Shown here piece after piece: positions 41,539-49,563 of a DNA stretch of 64,000 nt. Origin of the DNA: JAGQSZ01 sp049647585 (lineage in GTDB: Bacteria; Actinomycetota; Acidimicrobiia; Acidimicrobiales; Microtrichaceae). Under the pieces are notes generated by a model. That model saw nothing but the letters and a program-made list of their open reading frames with translations, did no database searches and was not told the DNA's origin. Numbering within the stretch: the first letter of the stretch is position 1; every line of letters begins with the position of its first letter. The position numbers and the translations under genes are program-made. Where the stretch lies: positions 1-64,000 of the forward strand of contig JBARXY010000011.1 of the NCBI GenBank assembly GCA_049647585.1, in the 5' to 3' direction.

Positions 41539-42756
41539 TTAACTAGCTCCGTTGGCTGGTGAGCCAGCCATACAGGTGCCAAGCACCGCCCAAGATTGCG
41601 GGACGGCACCGCCAGGCCGAGCGGTATCGGCGTCCCAGTATTCGGCGAAGCCCGAGGTGTCCATCCCCCGCCGCGTTCGCCCCGCAACCCCGGCCGCCAG
41701 GTCGGCACGACCGACCCGCGTGATGGCGAGCCACATCAGGTAGTCCAGTTGTGGCCATGTCGGCCCCCTCCAGTAGCTGCCCCTCCGGAATCGGGGCTCA
41801 TCGGGATGGACCTGCCACAGGCCGAACTGACCACCGAAGGCATCGGTGTCGATCAACTGTGCCAGCACATCGGCGACGATCGCCTGGTCCTTCTCGACCA
41901 GCAGGGGAAGCAGCGATTCAAGGGTTCTGATCCTGCCGGAACCGGCGGCTGTCGGTCCGTCGTCGGTCCAGGTCCGCAGATCCGCGTTCCAGTGACCTCG
42001 GAGAATCGAACCAAGCTCACGGCTCTGCCTGTCCAGCTCGTCATCGCCGGTGACCAAAGCAAGCTCCTGTGCACAGAACGCGACGATGGCGTTGAACGCC
42101 ACCGAGCCGACCGCAAAGTCCGGGTTGGACAGCGGCGCGCCCGCGGGGCTCCTGACTATGGATTCGAGGAGCTCCCCCTTGCGGTTGAACCAGATCTCCC
42201 CGTCGTATGGGTCATGGTCAGCCTGTGTGCCATCGAGCCGCATCAGGTCATCCCAGCGGGGACTGTGATCGCACCCGGATTCCCAAGGATGAACCAGCTC
42301 GACCAGCCCCGAACTGCTGCGGCGACGGCGGTCGAGCAGAAATCTGATTCCGTCGGCTGCTTGGGTCAGCAGCCGCTCGGGGACGTCAATGCCCATCCTT
42401 GTCAGCTCTGCGACGGCGTGGCCGTAGATGGGTGGCTGGGTAATCGATGAGGTCCCGTCGCGACCCCAGAAACCGGCGTGTCCGTCGTAGCCGTCCAGAT
42501 ACGCGAGATGCGGTATGAACCCGTCCGCGTCCTGGGAAGACAACGCCGTTTCGAGTTCGACCACGGCCCGTTCGTCGTTGCCCAGGTGCGCCCAGATGAT
42601 GGAGTGGAAACACGAGTCCCAGAGCCAGAGCCACGGATAGGTCCCACTGTTGGGGCACGTGAAGCCCTGGGGACGCCAGTGAGTTTCCATGATTTCGGCG
42701 CCACGTTCGAGCAATTCGCCGGTGACAGGGCCGGCCAGGTCTCTCGGTGAGGACAT
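41539..42756 (-). CDS. GH63-type alpha-glucosidase family (glucosylglycerate/mannosylglycerate hydrolase-like)
   Basis: A 405-residue (alpha/alpha)6-barrel hydrolase. Family motifs include YPWLWLWDSCFHS near residue 40, HPWESGCDHSPRWD near 165, with the probable catalytic aspartate, YWRGPTWPQLDYLMW near 335, and EYWDADT near 375, with the second carboxylate. This matches GH63 enzymes such as mycobacterial glucosylglycerate hydrolase, which release glucose from compatible-solute glycosides. ATG at 42756 is preferred over 42783. It diverges from a glycosyltransferase with only 26 bases between starts, which suggests a shared promoter and a synthesis/turnover pair. Substrate is inferred. Confidence 0.8.
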   Translation of the reverse strand: MSSPRDLAGPVTGELLERGAEIMETHWRPQGFTCPNSGTYPWLWLWDSCFHSIIWAHLGNDERAVVELETALSSQDADGFIPHLAYLDGYDGHAGFWGRDGTSSITQPPIYGHAVAELTRMGIDVPERLLTQAADGIRFLLDRRRRSSSGLVELVHPWESGCDHSPRWDDLMRLDGTQADHDPYDGEIWFNRKGELLESIVRSPAGAPLSNPDFAVGSVAFNAIVAFCAQELALVTGDDELDRQSRELGSILRGHWNADLRTWTDDGPTAAGSGRIRTLESLLPLLVEKDQAIVADVLAQLIDTDAFGGQFGLWQVHPDEPRFRRGSYWRGPTWPQLDYLMWLAITRVGRADLAAGVAGRTRRGMDTSGFAEYWDADTARPGGAVPQSWAVLGTCMAGSPANGAS

Positions 42757-42782
42757 GGAGTTGACCCTAACGTGTGGCCCCA

Positions 42783-43862
42783 ATGTCCCCCCGTGTCGGC
42801 TTTCTCTCCTTTCGCTTCGGCAATAGCGACGGCGTCTCGGCCGTTGCGCGAACTTGGATGAAAGCCTTTGAGTCGTTCGGATACGAGGTCAGGACCGTCA
42901 CCGGCGAGACTGGCTCAGATGTCGTCATCGATGGACTCGGCCTCGTTGAGCCGACCCCCGACGGAACGAACCTCAACCGGATCAGTAGTGAAGTGCGCGA
43001 GGCCACCCACGACCTGGACCTGGTTGTGGTGGAAAATCTGCTGACGATCCCCATCAACCTGACCGCAGCTCGGGCAGTCTCCGCAGCGCTTGCGGGTCGA
43101 CCAGCACTGATCCACCATCACGATCCACCGTGGCACCGTGCTCGCTTCGCCCACATCACCGAACTACCTGCGACAGATCTGGCCTGGCGACACGTGTCGA
43201 TCAACGGCTTGTTGCAGTCGGAACTGCTGGCCCGGGGAATTGAGTCGACCCTCATCTACAACGGCTTTGCGGCACCGGACCTGGCTGATGTCGCAGGGCG
43301 GGACCTCCTTCGCAAGCAGACCCGCAACCTGCTCGACGTCGCAGACGACGCTCTGCTGTTGGCCCACCCGGTCAGAGCGATCGAACGCAAGAACATCCCG
43401 GCGGCCATCCGCACCGCCGAACTTCTGGGTGGGATCTACTGGTTGTTGGGTCCCGCCGAGGAGGACTACGGGCCGGAACTCACACGACTGCTCGCTTCGG
43501 CCAGCTGCCGAGTCGTGCATCAGCGCTGCGACAGCACCGATGCGATCTACACGGCTGCGGACCATGTTCTGTTTCCATCGACATGGGAGGGTTTCGGGAA
43601 TCCCCCGGTCGAAGCCGCGCTCCAGCGTCGCACGGTCAGCGTTGGCGATTATCCGGTGGGACGAGAGCTCCGAAGCCTCGGCTTCAACTGGCTCGAATCG
43701 AACGACCTTTCGGGCATCGCCGAGGCGATACGCGATCCGCACTCGGAGTCTGTCCGTGCGATGCTTGACACCAACGAACGGGTCGCCCACACGCACTTTT
43801 CCATCAGAAGAATGCGTGAGTCTTTGCGACGACTACTCGAGGACGCAGGTTGGTTGCCATGA
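42783..43862 (+). CDS. glycosyltransferase, family 4-like (GT-B fold)
   Basis: A 359-residue GT-B enzyme. The N-terminal domain opens PRVGFLSFRFGNSDGVS, with the glycine-rich acceptor loop. The C-terminal domain has the donor-binding region VLFPSTWEGFGNPPVEAAL, where the glutamates contact the nucleotide sugar, and AHPVRAIERKNIPAAI before it. The donor and acceptor cannot be read directly; the adjacent divergent GH63-type hydrolase suggests a glycosylglycerate or similar solute. The stop overlaps the start of a small membrane protein gene by 4 bases. Confidence 0.85.
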   Translation: MSPRVGFLSFRFGNSDGVSAVARTWMKAFESFGYEVRTVTGETGSDVVIDGLGLVEPTPDGTNLNRISSEVREATHDLDLVVVENLLTIPINLTAARAVSAALAGRPALIHHHDPPWHRARFAHITELPATDLAWRHVSINGLLQSELLARGIESTLIYNGFAAPDLADVAGRDLLRKQTRNLLDVADDALLLAHPVRAIERKNIPAAIRTAELLGGIYWLLGPAEEDYGPELTRLLASASCRVVHQRCDSTDAIYTAADHVLFPSTWEGFGNPPVEAALQRRTVSVGDYPVGRELRSLGFNWLESNDLSGIAEAIRDPHSESVRAMLDTNERVAHTHFSIRRMRESLRRLLEDAGWLP

Positions 43863-44140
43863 ATCCCACAGATGACACCACGACCACTGATCCGGTGCTC
43901 GCCAAGCGAGAGAAGATCCGGAAGTTCTGTGACGTCGGATCCCAGGTGGGCTACACGTGCTTCGCAATCGCGGTCGTCATGTTCGTCGTGGCGTTCATAG
44001 CCGACTTCCCAACGTGGACAGTGACGATCATCCTGGCGTCGATGCTCATCGGGTCGATCGTGCTGCTTCCCGCAATCGTCCTCGGGTACGGGGTAAAGGC
44101 AGCGGATGCCGACGACAAGGGCGAGAAGTTCGGATACTGA
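43859..44140 (+). CDS. small membrane protein, unknown
   Basis: A 93-residue protein with two adjacent hydrophobic helices (CFAIAVVMFVVAFIADF and VTIILASMLIGSIVLLPAIV) flanked by charged ends. The ATG overlaps the glycosyltransferase stop (ATGA), so it is translationally coupled. No family recognised. It may anchor the glycosyltransferase to the membrane, but only position supports that. Confidence 0.7.
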   Translation: MNPTDDTTTTDPVLAKREKIRKFCDVGSQVGYTCFAIAVVMFVVAFIADFPTWTVTIILASMLIGSIVLLPAIVLGYGVKAADADDKGEKFGY

Positions 44141-44148
44141 GCGTCGCT

Positions 44149-44733
44149 GTGAACGACATGTTGCAGGATGCGCTGGCACGAATCGACGCCTCAAACTGCG
44201 CGGACCCCAACCAGGTCACCATCAGGAACACTGTCCGGCCACTCGCCCTGGTCCACGGCCAGCTCGCGACCGAGTGGATCAATCATCTGGTGGCAGATCC
44301 CGGCGACGCGCTGATAATCGCAGCCCGGGCGCACCACCTACGCAGGTGGGAGCTCCCCAGGTCGACATATCCGGAGGGTCGCTCCGGATACCTCCGCTGG
44401 CGCCAGGACCAGAAGGCGCGGCACTGCAGCGACGTCGGCGACATCCTCACCTCGGTGGGCTACCCGGCCGGGGTGATCGACCGGGTTCAGGAGCTGATCC
44501 GCAACAAGGGCCGGGCTAACGGTGACGCCGACTGCCAAGCACTTGAGGACGCAAGCTGTCTGGTGTTCCTAGAAACCCAGTTGGCCGACATGTCCGCGCG
44601 ACTCGACCGGCCCCACCTGATCGTCGTGATCCGCAAGACCGCTCGAAAGATGAGTCCGGCCGGAATTGCCGCAATCGACAGAATCGATCTCGGTGAAGCC
44701 GAGAAGGCCCTACTCGGCGAAGCCTTCGCCTGA
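44149..44733 (+). CDS. DUF4202 family protein
   Basis: A 194-residue helical protein matching DUF4202 (MLQDALARIDASNCADPN; HLRRWELPRSTYPEGRSGYLRWR in pieces). The Arg/His-rich HHLRRWELPR block and the DASCLVFLETQ segment are the most conserved and recall an HD-like metal-binding helical fold. GTG at 44149 is used; ATG at 44158 is an alternative. It lies eight bases after the small membrane gene, so it is in the glycosyltransferase operon. Function unknown. Confidence 0.8.
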   Translation: MNDMLQDALARIDASNCADPNQVTIRNTVRPLALVHGQLATEWINHLVADPGDALIIAARAHHLRRWELPRSTYPEGRSGYLRWRQDQKARHCSDVGDILTSVGYPAGVIDRVQELIRNKGRANGDADCQALEDASCLVFLETQLADMSARLDRPHLIVVIRKTARKMSPAGIAAIDRIDLGEAEKALLGEAFA

Positions 44734-44759
44734 GCGGCGTTTATCTGAGTGGTGGGACT

Positions 44760-45530
44760 TCAGACGACGGGGCTCATCCCGCCGTCGAGATTTATGGCCG
44801 AACCGGTCACGTAGGAAGAACGGTTCGAGAGCAGGAACGTCACCAGATCGGCGAACTCATCGTCGCGACCCACCCGGCCGAGGGGAACCAGCTTGGCCAG
44901 CCCTGCGTAGATATCACTGACCGGTCTGTCGGCAGCTTCCGCCCGGCGACGCCACTGGCCGCTCTCGACCAGACCGATGAGAACCGCGTTGGCCCGCACG
45001 CCGTCGGGACCCAATTCCTGGGAAAGTGCTTTGGTGATCGCCATGCCCGTTGCCCGGGACGCCGCGGACGGCAGAGAGCGCGCTCCCGGTGCCTTGGCGG
45101 CAATGGACAACACGTTGACTATCGACCCGCCCGAGTCCCTCAGGTACGGCAGGGCGAGTTCGGTCAGCCGGACCGCGGCCATCACCTTCAGGTCCATGTC
45201 TGCGATCCACTGGTCGTCGGTGATCGCCTCGAAGTTGTCCGCTGCCGCCGTGCCGGCGTTGTTGACGACGCCATCGATGCGGTTCCAACGTTCGACGGCG
45301 ACGTTGACCATGCGCTCCAGATCGGCCCTGACGGTCACGTCAGCCGAGATGGCGAGGGCATCACCGCCAAGCTCGTCGAAGCGGGCGGTCATCGCGTCGA
45401 CCCTCGCCTGGTTACGTCCACAGACGACGACCCGGGCTCGATCGACTACGAGGCGCTCAGCAAGGGCGGCTCCGAGTCCATCGGTCCCTCCCGTGATCAG
45501 GAACACCTTGTCGTCCAGCTCCAGGTCCAT
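44760..45530 (-). CDS. short-chain dehydrogenase-like protein with altered active site
   Basis: A 256-residue Rossmann protein with the NAD(P) motif TGGTDGLGAALAE, the structural NNAG (VVNNAGTAAA) and an SDR C-terminus (VTGSAINLDGGMSPVV). The catalytic Tyr-x-x-x-Lys is not found: the aligned positions read S-A-A-S-R (SAASRATGMAITKAL). The upstream catalytic serine region VLSIAAKAPG is also changed. It may bind nucleotide without classical oxidoreductase activity, or use a different mechanism. MDLELDDK at 45530 is preferred to the start at 45560. It runs against the DUF4202 gene. Confidence 0.85.
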   Translation of the reverse strand: MDLELDDKVFLITGGTDGLGAALAERLVVDRARVVVCGRNQARVDAMTARFDELGGDALAISADVTVRADLERMVNVAVERWNRIDGVVNNAGTAAADNFEAITDDQWIADMDLKVMAAVRLTELALPYLRDSGGSIVNVLSIAAKAPGARSLPSAASRATGMAITKALSQELGPDGVRANAVLIGLVESGQWRRRAEAADRPVSDIYAGLAKLVPLGRVGRDDEFADLVTFLLSNRSSYVTGSAINLDGGMSPVV

Positions 45531-45587
45531 CTGCCAACCATAGCGACGGACAATTTCCACGGGCGCGTTCCGGAGCGGAGATTCTGG

Positions 45588-45956
45588 TCAGGTGTCGCGT
45601 CCCCTAAGTCGATCGAGGCGACGGCGATCACGCTTCGTAGGGCGACCCGAACCGCGATCGCGTTGCCAGAGAGGCGCGGCCTCGGTGACCGGCGGAGGCG
45701 GCGGGGTGTTGTCGACGTAACACTCGACGGCGACGGGTGCGCCCACACGTTTCTGTATCAGTCTGCGGACTTCGACCTGGCGATGGACCTGGTGGACGTA
45801 GGCATCGACGGAATCTCCGATCACCAGTCGTGTGGCCGCCTTCGCTGGTCGACCGTTCACCCGCACGTGACCCGCCTTGCAGAGCTTCGTCGCCTCGCTC
45901 CGGGTCGAGCACAGGCGGATCGCCCACAACCACTGATCGACGCGCGTGTCCTCCAT
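45588..45956 (-). CDS. S4-domain RNA-binding protein (Hsp15-like)
   Basis: A 122-residue protein: S4 domain at residues 5-70 (VDQWLWAIRLCSTRSEATKLCKAGHVRVNG in pieces), then a basic tail (RPTKRDRRRLDRLRGRD). Hsp15-type proteins bind stalled 50S ribosomal subunits or structured RNA. The family start is MEDTRVDQWLW at 45956, but three further in-frame ATG codons (45971, 45986, 46001) lie in a tandem repeat, each preceded by a GGAG from the next unit. The N-terminus may therefore be heterogeneous, with up to 15 extra residues of METL/MEAL type. Confidence 0.85.
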   Translation of the reverse strand: MEDTRVDQWLWAIRLCSTRSEATKLCKAGHVRVNGRPAKAATRLVIGDSVDAYVHQVHRQVEVRRLIQKRVGAPVAVECYVDNTPPPPPVTEAAPLWQRDRGSGRPTKRDRRRLDRLRGRDT

Positions 45957-46010
45957 GGACAGAGTCTCCATCGACAGAGCCTCCATCGCCACAGTCTCCA
46001 TCGCCACAGT
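45951..46010 (-). repeat. 15-base tandem repeat multiplying start codon and ribosome binding site
   Basis: Four units (ctccatggacagagt, ctccatcgacagagc, ctccatcgccacagt, ctccatcgccacagt) start at 45951, 45966, 45981 and 45996. On the minus strand each begins ATGGAG, so each unit offers an in-frame ATG and a GGAG nine bases before the next ATG. This repeats the translation start region of the S4 gene. Confidence 0.9.
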
Positions 46011-46051
46011 GTTGTCGAACCTCACCCAACTGCACATGGCATGTCAGGTAC

Positions 46052-47155
46052 TCAGAGCGCCCGGGATTCCTCCACCCGCCAGACGGGCTCGACCTTGTAC
46101 TCGGGAGAATCGATGACACCGCAGGTGATCTGGGGAACGTGCCGCTCGATGCCAACCCGCAACTCGAAGGCACGACGTGTTCCGTCTGCTAGTTCCCCCT
46201 GCACGAGGACGTCAGTAGCCATGGTTCGGCGATCGAATCCAATCAACTCGACGCTGCGATGGGCGTCGGCCCAGGCCCATCCAACTTCCCCGAGCCCGTG
46301 GCGATCAGCAGCCTGGGAAGGTCCACCTTTGAACAGTGTCGAGCCACGGATGTGGCCCAGCACCTCGGCGGGCTCGACGGTTCGGGTAGCCACGGCAAGG
46401 GCCATGCGCCGGTCCAGATGGGACCAGGCATAGCCGTCCGGGAAGCTCAGCGCCGTGGGTGCGAACCGATGCCCGCCAGTATGGGAGACACGCCGGACGC
46501 TGGGCATCTCACCGGATTGACCGTCGCCATCTTCGCCCCCGCCATCGCCATCGCCACCGCCATCGCCGGTCAGCCGAGTGAGGTCCATGTATAGCGAAGT
46601 TCCTGAACCGCCACAGCACACATCTCGTTGCCCATGGGTACACACGAACAGCTCTGATGTCCGGTGCTCACGGCCCGCGCCACCGCCATGTTCACCGCTC
46701 CCAGCCCGGTCGGTGCCGTTCCCTGTCACTTCGAATTCGTCCAAGCGACCGATTGCGTCGTCATTGGCACCGAGCAGGGCGGCACACAACTCGGAGACAA
46801 TCTCCGGAGGGACCAACCACTCTCGCCGTTCGAAGCTCGATCCTGCCCGGCCGGTCCTGGCCCGCTCAGGCTGTTCGAAGGCCAGCACCTGCACCAGGGC
46901 GCCGCGGCCAGCGTCCGGAACCAGTCCTTGTGGTCGCCACTTCCTGCCATCCGCCCCGACTATCGACGCTGCCGGCGCCTTGCATAGGCCGACGAATGGT
47001 TCGTTGCCGGAAATATCTCGCTCCCATGGCAGCGGGATCTCGACACACAAATAGGCGTCGTAACAACCACCCGAGCCGATCGGGTCAACCTCTAGCGCCT
47101 CGTGAAAGGGAGCGCATCGGAGGTTGGAGAACACAACACTCGATTCAACGGGCAT
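46052..47155 (-). CDS. sucrase/ferredoxin-like protein (Suc_Fer family)
   Basis: A 367-residue member of the sucrase/ferredoxin-like family, which has a thioredoxin-type [2Fe-2S] fold. The family region ELFVCTHGQRDVCCGGSG, RVSHTGGHRFAPTALSFPDG and YAWSHLD is present, with the CxHGxRDxCC cysteines as probable cluster ligands. A glycine- and aspartate-rich insert (residues 200-220, GDGGGDGDGGG) encoded by GGCGAT-type repeats at 46517-46575 interrupts the domain. It diverges from the TetR gene. Physiological role unknown. Confidence 0.8.
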   Translation of the reverse strand: MPVESSVVFSNLRCAPFHEALEVDPIGSGGCYDAYLCVEIPLPWERDISGNEPFVGLCKAPAASIVGADGRKWRPQGLVPDAGRGALVQVLAFEQPERARTGRAGSSFERREWLVPPEIVSELCAALLGANDDAIGRLDEFEVTGNGTDRAGSGEHGGGAGREHRTSELFVCTHGQRDVCCGGSGTSLYMDLTRLTGDGGGDGDGGGEDGDGQSGEMPSVRRVSHTGGHRFAPTALSFPDGYAWSHLDRRMALAVATRTVEPAEVLGHIRGSTLFKGGPSQAADRHGLGEVGWAWADAHRSVELIGFDRRTMATDVLVQGELADGTRRAFELRVGIERHVPQITCGVIDSPEYKVEPVWRVEESRAL

Positions 47156-47205
47156 GGCCTGAGACTATGGCCACCCTGCCCGGTGAGGTATCCACCCTGA
47201 ACGCT

Positions 47206-47223
47206 TGTTACCCTTGGGTAACA
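47206..47223. promoter_or_regulatory. TetR operator candidate TGTTACCC-TT-GGGTAACA
   Basis: An 18-base perfect palindrome ends on the A of the TetR gene ATG (47223), so a bound dimer would block initiation. Its core (GTTACC-N4-GGTAAC) is shared with the site upstream of etfB at 14756-14771. Autoregulation plus control of etfBA is the likely reading. It also lies in the promoter region of the divergent Suc_Fer gene. Confidence 0.7.
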
Positions 47224-47807
47224 TGAGGCTGCCTGCGCCGGAGAGACGAGAACAACTGCTGCGGGTCGCTCTAGAGGTCTTCGCCGAAAAGGGATTCCAT
47301 GCGACGTCGATGAACGATATCGCTGACTCGGCCGGTGTCACAAAGCCTGTTCTGTATCAGCACTTCATGTCCAAACGTGACCTGTTCATCGAACTTCTCG
47401 CCCAGATCGGGACCGACCTTCGGGGGACGATCTCGAAGGCGACGTCCAATGCCGGCGGACCTCGTCAGCAGATCGAGCAGGGCTTTCGCGCCTATTTCAT
47501 GTTCGCCAACGAGTACACCAGCGCCTTCACCGTGCTGTTCGGCTCCGGTGCTCGTAGAGATCCGGAGTTCGCATCCTTCGCCTCGGCGGTGGAGCAGTCC
47601 ATCGCAGACGCGATCTCGGAGTTGATCGTGGTCGAAGGACAGCCCGCAGAACACAGTCTGCTCCTGGCCAACAGCATCGTCGGCATGACCGAAGCTGCGA
47701 CCCGCCACTGGCTCGCACACGAACGTCAACCGGATGTCGACACCCTCGCGCAGCAGATTTCCCAGTTGGCATGGTCGGGAATGCGCGGCATTGCCAATCC
47801 TGCCTGA
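47223..47807 (+). CDS. TetR-family regulator, predicted regulator of etfBA
   Basis: A 194-residue TetR protein. The HTH is MNDIADSAGVTKPVLYQHFMSKRDLF at residues 30-55 (quoted in part), followed by a ligand-binding helical domain containing FRAYFMFANEYTSAFTVLF. Actinobacterial regulators of this type often sense acyl-CoAs. The ATG at 47223 is preceded directly by its palindromic operator, which also marks etfB 32 kb away, so it is predicted to repress fatty-acid or electron-transfer genes. Ligand unknown. Confidence 0.85.
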   Translation: MRLPAPERREQLLRVALEVFAEKGFHATSMNDIADSAGVTKPVLYQHFMSKRDLFIELLAQIGTDLRGTISKATSNAGGPRQQIEQGFRAYFMFANEYTSAFTVLFGSGARRDPEFASFASAVEQSIADAISELIVVEGQPAEHSLLLANSIVGMTEAATRHWLAHERQPDVDTLAQQISQLAWSGMRGIANPA

Positions 47808-47874
47808 GAGCAACTCGGACTCGACGCACTGTCCGCCTTGGCGGGTTTCGGGATCGAACTCTACGGTTGGGCCA

Positions 47875-48435
47875 ATGAGTGATTCTTCCGCACCGATTTC
47901 TGACGCCCAGGCCTCTTCCGTCCAGGGACAGCGAGAGGGAATCGGCCCCGATTGGTATGAAGTGATCGTCGAGATCCCCCAGGGATCCCGCAACAAGTAC
48001 GAAATCGATCACGACAACGGCGCGGCGTGGCTCGACCGTCACCTCTACTCGACCACGGTCTACCCCACCGAGTACGGGTTCTTTCCCGACACACTCGCCG
48101 AGGACGGCGATCCGCTCGACGCGCTGGTTCTACTCGAGGCACCGACGTTCCCGGGCTGCCACATCCGCGCCAGACCGATTGCTGTTCTCGAGATGAACGA
48201 CGAGGCCGGTCGGGATCTCAAGGTGCTATGCGTTTCCTCGGGGGACAAGCGCTGGGATTGTTATCAGGACGTCTCGGACGTGGCCGATCACATGCTCGCC
48301 GAGATCAAGCACTTCTTCACCGTCTACAAGGACCTGGAGCCCGGCAAGAGGAGCCAGGTTGGCGACTGGGGTGCGCGTGAGGTCGCTATCGCAGCGATCG
48401 CTGATGCCCGGAGCCGCTTCGTAACCGAGGGCTGA
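47875..48435 (+). CDS. ppa: inorganic pyrophosphatase, family I
   Basis: A 186-residue soluble pyrophosphatase. Active-site motifs are KYEIDHDNG, YPTEYGFFPDTL and the signature EDGDPLDALVLL with its three metal-binding aspartates. It hydrolyses PPi to drive biosynthetic reactions. Length is about 15 residues more than usual because of an N-terminal extension (SDSSAPISDAQASSVQGQ). The ATG at 47875 is chosen; codons further upstream overlap the TetR 3' end. Confidence 0.95.
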   Translation: MSDSSAPISDAQASSVQGQREGIGPDWYEVIVEIPQGSRNKYEIDHDNGAAWLDRHLYSTTVYPTEYGFFPDTLAEDGDPLDALVLLEAPTFPGCHIRARPIAVLEMNDEAGRDLKVLCVSSGDKRWDCYQDVSDVADHMLAEIKHFFTVYKDLEPGKRSQVGDWGAREVAIAAIADARSRFVTEG

Positions 48436-48458
48436 GCGCTCCGGCTACTTCTCTGGGC

Positions 48459-49559
48459 TTACTTCTCTGGATTGCGCGGGACCTGGAGGTCGAACTCGGT
48501 TCCGCGGACGCGCAGACCTCGCTGGACCATTGCCTCTACCGCCTCGCGGTCCTGATCGGTCAGATTCCGTCCCGACAGGCTCCGTGGCCAACGACGATCG
48601 GCCAGGACCGCAGCGAGCGTGACGCTGTACAGGTACAGCGTCGCCAGCAGATAGCTCCAGGAGAGCAGGCCGAGAACCACAGCGAACACCCCATAGGTGT
48701 CCGACGACTGGCTCACGACCCGATCGAAGTAGAACCCACCCAGGGACAACATCCCCCACCACGCGAGGGCCGTCGCCACCATGCCCGGAATGTGCGACTT
48801 GAACGGCACCTTGCGGACACAAAGAGCCTGGTGAAGACCCAGATAGGCGGCCGCGCCCGCGACCAGCGGAAATACCACTCCGGCGACGACCCGTGTCGCT
48901 GACGGCCAACCGGCCGAGAGGATCCATCGGCCGGCACCGGATAGAACCGCGCACAGGGCGACGAGGACAGCTCCACTGATACAGCGAAGTTGTCGCAGGA
49001 TCCATGACGGGCGATCGAACACCGCTACTTCCCAGATCGTGTCGAGCGCGTTGCCGAGCATCGCCAGGAGCCCCAGGCCCGCCCAGACCGACACGGCGAC
49101 CGATACCGCCAGAACCACCCAGCTCGCGCTGAGGTTCTCGGTACCTGCCGAAATGTCGGTGGCAAGAACCGGGATGCTCGAAATCGTCGAGTCGACAATC
49201 GACTCCCGCAGCGACTCGTTGTTCCTGAGCACTATCCCGAGGATGCTCACGAACGCCAGCAGCAGCGGAAATATCGAGAAGAAGCCTTTGTAGGCGATGA
49301 GCATGGCGAGCTGACCACCCCGGTCTTCACCGAACTTCTTGATGATCCCGAACGGTACGGCGACGGTAGGCACTCGCCGCTGAAATCCATCGACGCGATC
49401 CACCACGCGCTCTATTCGGCCTGTCAGGGCTGACCCGGAAGGGCTCCGGCCTTCGCGATCGTCGGCGACCTGGCGCTCGGGCTCGCGTTCGCGTTCACCA
49501 TCTCCTTCGATTTCGACCTCGCTCTCCCCCGATGCCGCCTCCCCCGATGTCGCCCCCAT
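48459..49559 (-). CDS. YihY/BrkB family membrane protein
   Basis: A 366-residue protein with an acidic, charged N-terminal 60 residues, then six membrane helices of the YihY/BrkB fold. The family motifs RGGQLAMLIAYKGFFSIFP and SHIPGMVATALAWW are visible. It was once called RNase BN, but the family is now regarded as membrane proteins of unknown transport or envelope function. ATG at 49559 precedes the DUF305 gene end by 4 bases. A translation from 49673 is possible but would overlap it. Confidence 0.85.
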   Translation of the reverse strand: MGATSGEAASGESEVEIEGDGEREREPERQVADDREGRSPSGSALTGRIERVVDRVDGFQRRVPTVAVPFGIIKKFGEDRGGQLAMLIAYKGFFSIFPLLLAFVSILGIVLRNNESLRESIVDSTISSIPVLATDISAGTENLSASWVVLAVSVAVSVWAGLGLLAMLGNALDTIWEVAVFDRPSWILRQLRCISGAVLVALCAVLSGAGRWILSAGWPSATRVVAGVVFPLVAGAAAYLGLHQALCVRKVPFKSHIPGMVATALAWWGMLSLGGFYFDRVVSQSSDTYGVFAVVLGLLSWSYLLATLYLYSVTLAAVLADRRWPRSLSGRNLTDQDREAVEAMVQRGLRVRGTEFDLQVPRNPEK

Positions 49560-49563
49560 CGGC

